DNA of 13,433 nucleotides from Oscillospiraceae bacterium (lineage in GTDB: Bacteria; Bacillota; Clostridia; Saccharofermentanales; Saccharofermentanaceae): positions 1 to 13,433 of the forward strand of contig CACZPC010000182.1 of assembly GCA_902782985.1 (NCBI GenBank), read 5' to 3'. This document shows, one piece after another, positions 1-6,477 of the stretch. The position numbers and the translations under genes are program-made. A model generated the notes under the pieces. That model had not been told where the DNA came from. It searched no databases and saw only the letters and a list, made by a program, of their open reading frames with translations. Every line of letters begins with the position of its first letter. Within the stretch, counting starts at the first letter, position 1.

Positions 1-52
1 ACTCTGCTCTCAGATATGCCCCGTAGAAGCCATCACAAAGGGAGGTAACTGA
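1..52 (+). CDS. iorA: Indolepyruvate ferredoxin oxidoreductase, alpha subunit, C-terminal end (partial)
   Basis: Only the last 16 residues are present, read from base 2 to a TGA at 50-52. They contain C-S-Q-I-C-P-V-E-A-I, the closing part of a 4Fe-4S ferredoxin-type cluster site (C-x2-C-P...A-I). IorA subunits normally end in such a ferredoxin domain, and the next gene two bases downstream is clearly iorB, so assignment to iorA follows from both motif and context. The alpha subunit carries thiamine diphosphate and Fe-S clusters and decarboxylates arylpyruvates (indolepyruvate, phenylpyruvate, hydroxyphenylpyruvate) to arylacetyl-CoA while reducing ferredoxin. The iorB ribosome site (GGAGG at 41-45) lies inside the last codons, which suggests coupled translation. 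The rest of the gene lies outside the window. Confidence 0.8.
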   Translation, partial: LCSQICPVEAITKGGN

Positions 53-54
53 TC

Positions 55-639
55 ATGAGTACGAATATTGTCCTTTGCGGTGTCGGATGTCAGGGTACCG
101 TCCTTGCCAGTAAGCTTGTAGCGTCTGCTGCTATGGATAAAGGTTTTGATGTTAAGTCAGCCGAGACTATCGGTATGGCTCAGAAGGGCGGCAGTGTAAT
201 GAGCCATCTTCGTATAGGAAATGATGCACTGACACCCATGATCGGATCGGGTGAAGCTGACCTGATAATCGGCTTCGAACCTTCGGAGACCGTAAGGATG
301 CTTCCCTTCCTTAAAAAGGGCGGAGCGATAATCACATCTGACCGTGCCGTGATGCCTGTTACTGCAGCTCTCAAAGGTTCTTCGTATAAGGGCACCGACA
401 TGACTGATTACTTAAGATCGTTGTCCGGCACAGGAAAGCTCGTTATAGTCGATACCGAATCGGCAGTCAGGGAAGTAGGCTCCTCGAAAGCTATGAATAT
501 GATACTTCTGGGTGCCGCATCCAGAGCAGGGCTCCTCGGTGATATTACTCACGAAGATATTATCGAAGCAATGAAGCGTAAGGTAAAGCCTCAGTTCGTG
601 GAGATGAATATCAGGGCTTTGGAATATGTGCGCCTTTGA
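55..639 (+). CDS. iorB: Indolepyruvate ferredoxin oxidoreductase, beta subunit
   Basis: This 194-residue protein matches the beta subunit in length and features. It opens with a glycine-rich I-V-L-C-G-V-G-C-Q-G-T segment (residues 5-15) of the pyruvate:ferredoxin oxidoreductase gamma-type domain, followed by E-T-I-G-M-A-Q-K-G-G-S-V at about 37-48, a signature of this domain in 2-oxoacid:ferredoxin oxidoreductases. With IorA it forms a cytoplasmic, oxygen-sensitive complex that converts arylpyruvate plus CoA and oxidised ferredoxin to arylacetyl-CoA, CO2 and reduced ferredoxin; the reaction is reversible and some anaerobes run it towards amino acid synthesis. The ATG at 55 follows a GGAGG at 41-45 and begins two bases after the iorA stop. 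The gene converges with the minus-strand block ending at 664; only 24 bases separate them and I see no strong terminator there. The paaK-like gene at 3975 is its likely metabolic partner. Confidence 0.93.
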   Translation: MSTNIVLCGVGCQGTVLASKLVASAAMDKGFDVKSAETIGMAQKGGSVMSHLRIGNDALTPMIGSGEADLIIGFEPSETVRMLPFLKKGGAIITSDRAVMPVTAALKGSSYKGTDMTDYLRSLSGTGKLVIVDTESAVREVGSSKAMNMILLGAASRAGLLGDITHEDIIEAMKRKVKPQFVEMNIRALEYVRL

Positions 640-663
640 TCAGATCCGTAACATCTGTCCGCT

Positions 664-999
664 TTACGTTTTGGGCTTAAAGAGCGGTATATCGACATCC
701 GGCAGTTCGTCGGGGATATAGTCATCCGTAAGGATATCGTTGACCCGGATCTCGGCGCCTTCGTATATATCACCGCCGTATTCCTTCAGATATTTTCTGC
801 AGTCTTCCGGTGTATGAAGACGTGACGTTGAGGTATATTTCAGATCGTATGATACATCGTCAAGAGAGTAGTATGTATTTCCGATGTTATTCGAAAAGCT
901 GATCTTATCGGCAGCTCTCAGCATGACGTGATAGCATACTGAGACGACGATCGGTATGACTACCATCAATATGAATGAGATCCTGATGAAGATTAACAT
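664..999 (-). CDS. Small single-pass membrane protein with V-D-I-P-L-F-K-P tail (copy 2)
   Basis: I do not recognise a named family. The 111-residue product has one hydrophobic N-terminal helix (about residues 2-24, no cleavage site apparent), then a soluble charged region and an acidic proline-containing tail ending L-P-D-V-D-I-P-L-F-K-P-K-T. The partner copy at 2252-2599 has almost the same tail (L-P-E-V-D-I-P-L-F-K-P-L) and also shares Y/F-L-K-x-Y-G-x-D-I near residue 70; the stretch between helix and tail is otherwise diverged. The ATG at 999-997 lies 7 bases past the TGA (1009-1007) of the upstream zinc-ribbon gene, with a GGAGG inside that gene's end, so the pair is probably co-translated. 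It is last in a four-gene minus-strand block. Function is unknown; pairing suggests a partner of the zinc-ribbon protein. Confidence is for a real gene, not a role. Confidence 0.75.
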   Translation of the reverse strand: MLIFIRISFILMVVIPIVVSVCYHVMLRAADKISFSNNIGNTYYSLDDVSYDLKYTSTSRLHTPEDCRKYLKEYGGDIYEGAEIRVNDILTDDYIPDELPDVDIPLFKPKT

Positions 1000-1006
1000 A
1001 CAGACA

Positions 1007-2227
1007 TCAAACCTCCGTTCTGTTACGGATATAATCCGCAGTGGACTGACTTCTGGAGACTTTCAGATTGTGTTGCAATGCGGCGATCTTGTCTCTGGCA
1101 TTTCCTGCATTTCTGATCTGTATCTGAACCGTAATGCCGATAAAGAATATGGCTGCCGTTATTACTATGGTCGATATAGAGGACCACAATAACGAGAATT
1201 CGTTGAACTTTAATAACGAAAAAAGGAGCAGGGCTATGATCGGAACAGAGATAAGCAATGTCCTTGATATGATATATCCGATCGCTTTCTTTCTGGCGAA
1301 GGGGACCGTGCCGACGACTTTTCCGGTCTGTCCGTTTACGAGTATCGTATGAGTTATCCCCTCGAAGGTATATGTCATACACCATACCGGGAACAAGGCA
1401 TATATCGGATCGTCATGGATCTCAACGCTGGGACTTCTGCCTATGACCTCTTTATGAGCGCCGGGAAGCTGCCCCATAACCTTCTCGCAGTACATTTTAT
1501 CGCATCTTGTCGCTACGTCTTTCCTGAGTTCCTTGAGTGACAGATCGGAAATATCCGAATAGAATCCCGCCAGATAATCCGGGTCAAAATCCTTGACCAT
1601 ACCAAGGTTGAAAGGTTCCAGATTATAACTGAGCTCGTTGTTGAAACGCTTCGAAGCGTCGCAGATCACCTTATGTACTGTGCATCTTCCGGTAACTCCG
1701 TTATATTCATTGTATCTGTACCCGTCTTCGTCATTGAACGAGGATTTTACGACGACCGAATCGTGAAATTCGGCGTCAACTATCCAGTAGGGAATATATA
1801 TCCCTCGGATCTTATCAACTTTCAGTTTCTTGATCTCATCGGGTACAAATGCACCGCTGCCAAACATAGTCTGTACATTTTCAAGCGCCTGTTCCTTGGT
1901 TATCCTGAAGGGGATGATGCCGTCAGGACTGATCTGCTTGCTTATCCTGTTAAATACGATGGTAGGATTACCGCAGTATACACAGAATGTCGAAGCTTCG
2001 TGTCCGTGCAGGATGACCTCGGCGCCGCAATGGTTGCATACATAGATATTGGCATCGTAATATGATACGGCTCTCTTACGGAGTGTATTGACATCGGACA
2101 GGAGCTCTTCGCTGTAGTCCTTTACCTCATCGGCTCCGAATGACGTTCCGCACCGATTGCAGACAAGCTTATTTACTTTAGGATCGAATACAAGAGTACC
2201 TGCACAGTTTTTGCACAGACTTGCCAT
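1007..2227 (-). CDS. Double zinc-ribbon membrane protein of unknown function (copy 2)
   Basis: The 406-residue product starts with two four-cysteine zinc ribbons: C5/C8/C23/C26 and C64/C67/C82/C85. The second continues as G-N-P-T-I-V-F, followed by a soluble domain with I-I-P-F (about 104-107), G-I-Y-I-P-Y-W-I-V-D and I-L-V-N-G-Q-T-G-K-V-V-G. Two hydrophobic helices follow at about 315-340 and 345-371, then a basic 35-residue C-terminal tail. The layout resembles proteins annotated as TFIIB-type zinc-ribbon proteins in Bacillota, including, from memory, membrane protein YdjG of the Bacillus subtilis ydjFGHI operon; I could not confirm this. No catalytic residues are evident. The ATG at 2227 has GGAGG about 10 bases upstream. 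The neighbouring 411-residue protein at 2602-3837 is a diverged paralogue with the same cysteine spacing. The cysteines may bind zinc, but a transcription role is not implied. The soluble part is probably cytoplasmic because it lacks a signal peptide. Confidence 0.85.
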   Translation of the reverse strand: MASLCKNCAGTLVFDPKVNKLVCNRCGTSFGADEVKDYSEELLSDVNTLRKRAVSYYDANIYVCNHCGAEVILHGHEASTFCVYCGNPTIVFNRISKQISPDGIIPFRITKEQALENVQTMFGSGAFVPDEIKKLKVDKIRGIYIPYWIVDAEFHDSVVVKSSFNDEDGYRYNEYNGVTGRCTVHKVICDASKRFNNELSYNLEPFNLGMVKDFDPDYLAGFYSDISDLSLKELRKDVATRCDKMYCEKVMGQLPGAHKEVIGRSPSVEIHDDPIYALFPVWCMTYTFEGITHTILVNGQTGKVVGTVPFARKKAIGYIISRTLLISVPIIALLLFSLLKFNEFSLLWSSISTIVITAAIFFIGITVQIQIRNAGNARDKIAALQHNLKVSRSQSTADYIRNRTEV

Positions 2228-2251
2228 TTATATCGTGCCTCCGGTGGTCTG

Positions 2252-2599
2252 TTAAAGCGGTTTGAACAGCGGGATATCTACTTCAGGAAGTTCCTCGTCA
2301 TCGGGGATCACATCATCATTGAATGAATAGTCCGATGATATATCGTTGATACCCTGTTCCTTCAGTATGTCTCTGCCGTAGTACTTGAGGAAAGAATTCT
2401 TTTCGTTCCTGTCTACCCAGTCTTTTTTCAGAAAGTAGACGATACCCGTAGTGTAATCGTCCAGTTCTCCGCATGAGTCGCCGAGATTATTGGATTCCGA
2501 AAGCTTTTTTGTCCATGTTGCCAGTGACAGGATAGTACCGATCGCACCACCTATGATGATCGAAAGGACGATCATTATTATTAAGTCTGATGATGTCAT
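2252..2599 (-). CDS. Small single-pass membrane protein with V-D-I-P-L-F-K-P tail (copy 1)
   Basis: This protein of about 115 residues has an N-terminal hydrophobic helix rich in I/V/L/G (about residues 5-26), a polar region, then an acidic tail ending E-L-P-E-V-D-I-P-L-F-K-P-L. It shares this tail and an F/Y-L-K-x-Y-G-x-D-I segment with the product at 664-999. Two starts are possible: ATG at 2599, 11 bases after a perfect AGGAGG (minus-strand reading of 2611-2616), or TTG at 2605, 5 bases after it. The TTG start would overlap the upstream stop codon by four bases. I prefer ATG; the difference is two residues. Either way translation is coupled to the 411-residue zinc-ribbon gene. The family is not recognised and the function is unknown. 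Confidence 0.77.
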   Translation of the reverse strand: MTSSDLIIMIVLSIIIGGAIGTILSLATWTKKLSESNNLGDSCGELDDYTTGIVYFLKKDWVDRNEKNSFLKYYGRDILKEQGINDISSDYSFNDDVIPDDEELPEVDIPLFKPL

Positions 2600-2601
2600 G
2601 T

Positions 2602-3837
2602 TCAACCCTGCCTCCTTTTAACATATCTGTGAGTTTGAGCAGACTTGGTAAGATGAAGATTCTCTCTGAACCTCTTGATCCTGCTTACTGCGCCTTTGAA
2701 TGCCGCAGCGATACCGGCGAATGCCGGAACTAAGAGTTGTATAAATCTCCCGTTTGTTCTGACGGTTCCGCTGTGATAATGACCGCTGAATGTAAAAGTG
2801 ATCATGGATATTATTACGAAGGTGATGATGCTGAAGACAATGCCCAGAGCAACAGCTTCAAGTACGGTGAGAGTAATGAACTTCTTCTTGTTGAAGGGAA
2901 GAGTGCATACGACCTTTCCGGTATCACCATTGACCAGTATCGTAAGCGGCTCGCCCTGATAATTCAGCGTTATAAACCAGGCGGGGAGCATTACATATAC
3001 CTTATCGGGATCGACCTTGGTATAAGGAGCACTGTCAATAACGGACTTGTTCTCTGCCAGCAGCTCGTAGAGTACCTGATCCCTGAACATCTGATCGGCT
3101 CTTCTGTTGGCGGCACTCCTGAGTTCGCCTTCCGATACATCGGCCATATCCGAGTAGAATCCCTGAAGATAGTTCTCATCGAAAGTCTTAAGTCCGGCAA
3201 AATCGAAGGGCTCGAGCTTTTCCGAAGTGTTGTCATTAAGCATTCTTGAAGCATCAAGCGGGAGATTCTTCAAAGTGCATTCGCCGGCTCTTTCGAAATA
3301 CTTGGTCGACGTGTTTTTACCGTCTCTGACATCGCCCTTCAGAAATACTGCATTATGATGCTCGCAGTTAACGATCCAATAAGGTATATATATACCTCTG
3401 ACCATCTCCGGCTTGAATTTCTTCAGATCGTCGGGGACGAAGAATCCTCTGTTCATTGAAGAACGAATATTGGCTACTGCCTGTTCCTTGGATACCGAAA
3501 AAGGAAGTATGAACTCCGGCCTTTTCTGCTTGGCGACCCTGCTGAAAACTACTGTAGGATTACCGCAGTACATGCAGTATGTCGATACTTCGGTGTTGTT
3601 GACGATGACTTCGGCACCACACTGGTTACAGGTGTAGATATTAACATCCATGAAGTCTTTATCGTCAAAACCGTAGATCTCCTTGGCAGGGAGTGCCTTC
3701 ATTTCTTCCAGGAGTTCTCTGTCGGTGATGTCGATGTCTCTTACATCAAAAGATGTTCCGCAGCTGTTGCAGAACATTCTGTTAATTTCGGGCTTGAAAA
3801 TAAGCGGCCCGCCGCAATTCTTACATAACGTTGCCAT
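2602..3837 (-). CDS. Double zinc-ribbon membrane protein of unknown function (copy 1)
   Basis: This is the first gene of the minus-strand block, 411 residues. It has two zinc ribbons, C5/C8/C23/C26 and C70/C73/C88/C91, the second followed by G-N-P-T-V-V-F. The soluble domain keeps the landmarks of its paralogue at 1007-2227: I-L-P-F, G-I-Y-I-P-Y-W-I-V, G-F-Y-S-D-M-A-D-V, L-P-A-W and I-L-V-N-G-D-T-G-K-V-V, then N-K-K-K immediately before a hydrophobic helix at about 320-350. A shorter hydrophobic stretch lies at about 365-380, then a strongly basic end (V-K-R-R-Q-G). The ATG at 3837 has only a modest purine-rich site (GAGAGGG) upstream, and a good promoter at 3873-3901 precedes it. It probably sits in the membrane with the zinc ribbons in the cytoplasm. 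The role is unknown; a B. subtilis YdjG-like envelope function is only a guess. Confidence 0.85.
   Translation of the reverse strand: MATLCKNCGGPLIFKPEINRMFCNSCGTSFDVRDIDITDRELLEEMKALPAKEIYGFDDKDFMDVNIYTCNQCGAEVIVNNTEVSTYCMYCGNPTVVFSRVAKQKRPEFILPFSVSKEQAVANIRSSMNRGFFVPDDLKKFKPEMVRGIYIPYWIVNCEHHNAVFLKGDVRDGKNTSTKYFERAGECTLKNLPLDASRMLNDNTSEKLEPFDFAGLKTFDENYLQGFYSDMADVSEGELRSAANRRADQMFRDQVLYELLAENKSVIDSAPYTKVDPDKVYVMLPAWFITLNYQGEPLTILVNGDTGKVVCTLPFNKKKFITLTVLEAVALGIVFSIITFVIISMITFTFSGHYHSGTVRTNGRFIQLLVPAFAGIAAAFKGAVSRIKRFRENLHLTKSAQTHRYVKRRQG
2611..2616 (-). promoter_or_regulatory. Ribosome binding site inside the end of the 411-residue gene
   Basis: The minus strand reads AGGAGG here, in the last codons of the zinc-ribbon gene. 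It serves the small membrane protein gene downstream and is the evidence for coupled translation. Its distance (5 bases to the TTG at 2605, 11 to the ATG at 2599) leaves the exact start open. Confidence 0.7.
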
Positions 3838-3872
3838 AGCATTGTCCCTCTCTATACCTTAATTCCAAAAAT

Positions 3873-3901
3873 ATTTTACATTATCGCATATTCTTTTTCA
3901 A
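3873..3901 (-). promoter_or_regulatory. Sigma-70-type promoter of the zinc-ribbon block
   Basis: On the minus strand a TTGAAA (-35, bases 3896-3901) and a TAAAAT (-10, bases 3873-3878) are separated by exactly 17 bases, close to consensus. The start codon of the 411-residue gene lies at 3837, giving a short leader of about 30 bases. No operator repeat is obvious. Confidence 0.6.
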
Positions 3902-3906
3902 TGGAT

Positions 3907-3912
3907 TATAAT
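3907..3912 (+). promoter_or_regulatory. Candidate -10 element for the ligase/hydrolase pair
   Basis: A perfect TATAAT lies on the plus strand about 62 bases before the ligase ATG. I see no good -35 at 16-18 bases upstream (the bases there are near TCGCAT), so an activator or weak promoter is possible. It lies just beyond the -35 of the divergent minus-strand promoter. Confidence 0.4.
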
Positions 3913-3961
3913 CTAATTCGGTGCGTGTTACAGGCGTGCGTTTTATACATTTTGTACATAT

Positions 3962-3965
3962 GGAG
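3962..3965 (+). promoter_or_regulatory. Ribosome binding site deciding the ligase start
   Basis: GGAG lies 9 bases before the ATG at 3975. Upstream in-frame starts (GTG 3921, ATG 3960, ATG 3969) overlap or crowd this site, so 3975 is the best supported start. Confidence 0.6.
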
Positions 3966-3974
3966 ATTATGCTC

Positions 3975-5210
3975 ATGAAGATCAGTGAAAAGCAGATAGA
4001 ACAGGTCAACGGCAGGATAAGAGCGCTTAAGACAGCCGGAAGTTTTTACGGCAAAAAACTGGAGCAAGCCGGTGTAGAAGAGATTAAGAGTGCCGAAGAT
4101 TTTGAGAAGCTCCCTTTCTCGGAGAAAAGTGATCTTCGTGAGGCATATCCGCTCGGCCTTATGACTGCTCCCGAGGAGGAGATCGTAAGGATCCATTCTT
4201 CGTCGGGTACTACGGGGCTTCCCGTAATAATCCCTTATACTGCAAAGGATGTCGAAGACTGGGCGATAATGTTCAAGAGATGCTATGAATTTGCGGGTAT
4301 AACCAATACGGACAGGATCCAGATCACTCCCGGTTACGGACTGTGGACTGCGGGTATCGGATTTCAGGCAGGAGCTGAAAAGCTCGGTGCCATGGTAATT
4401 CCCATGGGTCCCGGTAATACCGATAAGCAGCTTCAGATGATGATGGACATGAAGTCTACCGTTATATGTGCCACATCGTCATATGCTCTCCTTCTTGCCG
4501 AAGAGATCGAGAAGAGAGGTATAAAGGATAAGATCTGTCTTAAGAAGGGTGTCATCGGATCCGAGAGATGGGGCGAAAAGATGCGTAAGAGGATCTCCAC
4601 GGAACTCGGTATCGAACTGTATGATATATACGGTCTTACGGAGATATACGGCCCCGGTATCGGTATCAATTGCAAGTATGATACCGGCATCCATTACTGG
4701 GATGATTACCTCTATCTTGAGATAATCGATCCTGAGACGGGTAAGAATGTACCTGACGGTGAGTGGGGTGAGATCGTTATAACGACTCTTGTTAAGGAGG
4801 GAGCACCTCTTATAAGATATCGTACTCATGATCTTTCGAGGATCATTCCCGGTGAATGTCCCTGCGGTTGTTCCTATCCCAGGATCGATGTGATCCAGGG
4901 CAGGACCGATGACATGATGAAGATCAAGGGCGTTAATGTATTCCCCAAGCAGATCGAGGAAGTATTAAAGTCATTCCCCGAGCTTTCAAGTGAATATCAG
5001 ATCAGGATATCTCACCTCGACGGCAGAGATACCATGAGGATATATGTCGAGACGACCGGTGAATATGATTTTGATGCGCTTTCCAAGAAAGTAGCGGAGT
5101 CCGTCAAGTCTAAGATCGGCTTTACGCCCATCGTAAAGGTCGTAGAGCTCGGACTTCTGCCGAGATCGGAGAAGAAGACCAAGAGAGTCATAGACGAGAG
5201 ATATTCATGA
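3975..5210 (+). CDS. paaK: Phenylacetate-CoA ligase family enzyme (AMP-forming)
   Basis: From the ATG at 3975 this is a 411-residue adenylate-forming enzyme, close to the usual PaaK size. Visible features are the P-loop H-S-S-S-G-T-T-G (residues 74-81), the Y-D-I-Y-G-L-T-E motif (216-223), a cysteine cluster C-P-C-G-C (295-299), and the hinge and C-terminal-domain motif G-R-T-D-D-M-M-K-I-K-G (309-319) that begins the PaaK C-terminal subdomain. The family converts an arylacetate, ATP and CoA to arylacetyl-CoA, AMP and pyrophosphate in the cytoplasm. Proximity to iorAB fits arylacetate substrates such as phenylacetate or indoleacetate: with IorAB it could feed reductive synthesis of arylpyruvates, or handle arylacetyl-CoA formed in amino acid fermentation. 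It overlaps the next gene by four bases (ATGA at 5207-5210), so the two are translationally coupled. The exact substrate cannot be read from sequence; the gene symbol reflects family, not proven specificity. Confidence 0.88.
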   Translation: MKISEKQIEQVNGRIRALKTAGSFYGKKLEQAGVEEIKSAEDFEKLPFSEKSDLREAYPLGLMTAPEEEIVRIHSSSGTTGLPVIIPYTAKDVEDWAIMFKRCYEFAGITNTDRIQITPGYGLWTAGIGFQAGAEKLGAMVIPMGPGNTDKQLQMMMDMKSTVICATSSYALLLAEEIEKRGIKDKICLKKGVIGSERWGEKMRKRISTELGIELYDIYGLTEIYGPGIGINCKYDTGIHYWDDYLYLEIIDPETGKNVPDGEWGEIVITTLVKEGAPLIRYRTHDLSRIIPGECPCGCSYPRIDVIQGRTDDMMKIKGVNVFPKQIEEVLKSFPELSSEYQIRISHLDGRDTMRIYVETTGEYDFDALSKKVAESVKSKIGFTPIVKVVELGLLPRSEKKTKRVIDERYS

Positions 5211-6358
5211 GTAACTTCAGTAAATGGGTAGCCTGCTGGGGAAATGCCACTTCCTATACGGATCAGACGGCGTGTACTTATTCCAAGGATATAACGCTTC
5301 GTTATCCGGTCAGGATCTGTTTTGACGGCGATGCTGTCAGGGTGAGACTTTCAAATATCACCGGAAGCGAACCGGTCTGCCTTATCGCGAGCGTTGCAAA
5401 GATGATCGGAGACGAAGCCGATGTCTCTGCGATCAGACAGCTTGAAGTAAACGGTAATACGGATATCGTTATTGACGGGGGATGTGAGATAACGACCGAT
5501 CCGGTGAATATGGATCTTCATCGCGGTGATATGATCTGTATCAGCATCTATCTGCCTTCCTATACCTGTATGAATTCCGGCGTACTCATCACAGGACCCT
5601 TATCCAGGGGATCATTTTGTTACGGCAGGCATGATGCTGATAAGTCTTTTCCGCTTGATAAGAGCAGGAAGACTAACTGGTTCTATTTCCTGAACACGAT
5701 AGATATCCACACTGAAGAAAAGAATAAGGCGGTCATCTGCTATGGCGATTCGATTACGGCTCAGGCATGGCCGGACTTTCTGATACAAAGATGTTTTGAT
5801 GAAGGATTCGAGGATACGGCGATCATACGAAGAGCCGTAAGCGGTACAAGGATACTTCGCCAGTACGATTGTATTACTTATGCGGCATACGGTCTTAAGG
5901 GAAGCACGAGATTTCCGATCGAGATGAATACATCAGGTGTTTCTTCAGTGATCATACAGCACGGTATCAACGATATAATCCATCCGGTGGGAACTGATGT
6001 TAATCCTTTCAGACCGTGGGATGATATGCCTACCGCTGAGGAGCTGGCCGAAGGTGTCAGAGATATCTATGTTAAGTATGCACGCGAGAGGGGTATAAAG
6101 GTATATTCGGGTACGCTTCTTCCTATCAAGGGATGGAGGACTTATGCGGATTTCAGGGAGAAGGTCCGTAATGAATTCAATGAATATCTCAGAAGATCCG
6201 ATGATTTTGACGGCTGTGTTGATTTTGACAAAGCCGTAAGAGATCCGGAGGATCCCGAGCGGTTCAAAGAAGGATATGACAGCGGAGATCATCTTCATCC
6301 TTCCATGTCATGTTATATCAAGATGGCCAATACCGTTCCCAAGGAGATCCTGAATTAA
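5207..6358 (+). CDS. Two-domain SGNH/GDSL hydrolase, cytoplasmic
   Basis: The 383-residue protein has an N-terminal domain of about 170 residues, probably beta-rich, with V-R-V-R-L-S-N (44-50), then a C-terminal SGNH hydrolase domain. The four blocks are visible: Y-G-D-S-I-T with nucleophile S182, G213 in A-V-S-G-T, H-G-I-N-D with N255, and S-G-D-H-L-H-P with D361 and H364. This arrangement matches SGNH esterases of the XynE-like type, many of which are secreted and remove acyl groups from sugars. Here no signal peptide is seen, so it is probably intracellular. Its start overlaps the ligase stop by four bases, pointing to joint production with the PaaK-like enzyme. A hydrolase of an aryl ester or a carbohydrate ester are both possible; the sequence does not choose. 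It is likely active, since all catalytic residues are present. Confidence 0.88.
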   Translation: MSNFSKWVACWGNATSYTDQTACTYSKDITLRYPVRICFDGDAVRVRLSNITGSEPVCLIASVAKMIGDEADVSAIRQLEVNGNTDIVIDGGCEITTDPVNMDLHRGDMICISIYLPSYTCMNSGVLITGPLSRGSFCYGRHDADKSFPLDKSRKTNWFYFLNTIDIHTEEKNKAVICYGDSITAQAWPDFLIQRCFDEGFEDTAIIRRAVSGTRILRQYDCITYAAYGLKGSTRFPIEMNTSGVSSVIIQHGINDIIHPVGTDVNPFRPWDDMPTAEELAEGVRDIYVKYARERGIKVYSGTLLPIKGWRTYADFREKVRNEFNEYLRRSDDFDGCVDFDKAVRDPEDPERFKEGYDSGDHLHPSMSCYIKMANTVPKEILN

Positions 6359-6360
6359 AG

Positions 6361-6387
6361 GAAGATACGGTTTCCATCTTCAGATTT
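6361..6387 (+). terminator. Weak candidate terminator after the SGNH hydrolase
   Basis: GAAGAT at 6361-6366 can pair with ATCTTC at 6376-6381, with a further GG/CC pairing inside, followed by a T4 run at 6384-6387. The stem is short and the T run small, so termination may be partial. Confidence 0.35.
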
Positions 6388-6438
6388 TGTCGGGGTTATA
6401 TCAGTCTTTCATAAGGGATGCAACATACCATCCTATTA

Positions 6439-6444
6439 TATAAT
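6439..6444 (+). promoter_or_regulatory. Candidate -10 element for the moxR operon
   Basis: A perfect TATAAT lies 33 bases before the moxR ATG in the 119-base gap after the hydrolase gene. No convincing -35 is seen at the right distance (GGATGC at 6416-6421), so the promoter is tentative. Confidence 0.4.
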
Positions 6445-6477
6445 CTTTCTTATAGATCTATCTGTTCGGAGGGAACC

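Noticed and set aside
641..657. Inverted repeat CAGAT...ATCTG between the convergent iorB and small-protein genes
   Set aside because: The stem is only five base pairs with a seven-base loop and no T tract on either strand, so it is not supported as a terminator.
1673..2065. 130-codon open frame on the plus strand antisense to the 406-residue zinc-ribbon gene
   Set aside because: It is explained as a shadow of the minus-strand gene; no start signal or known motif is present.
2737..3249. 170-codon open frame on the plus strand antisense to the 411-residue zinc-ribbon gene
   Set aside because: It has no ribosome site or recognisable domain and lies wholly within a well-supported gene on the other strand.
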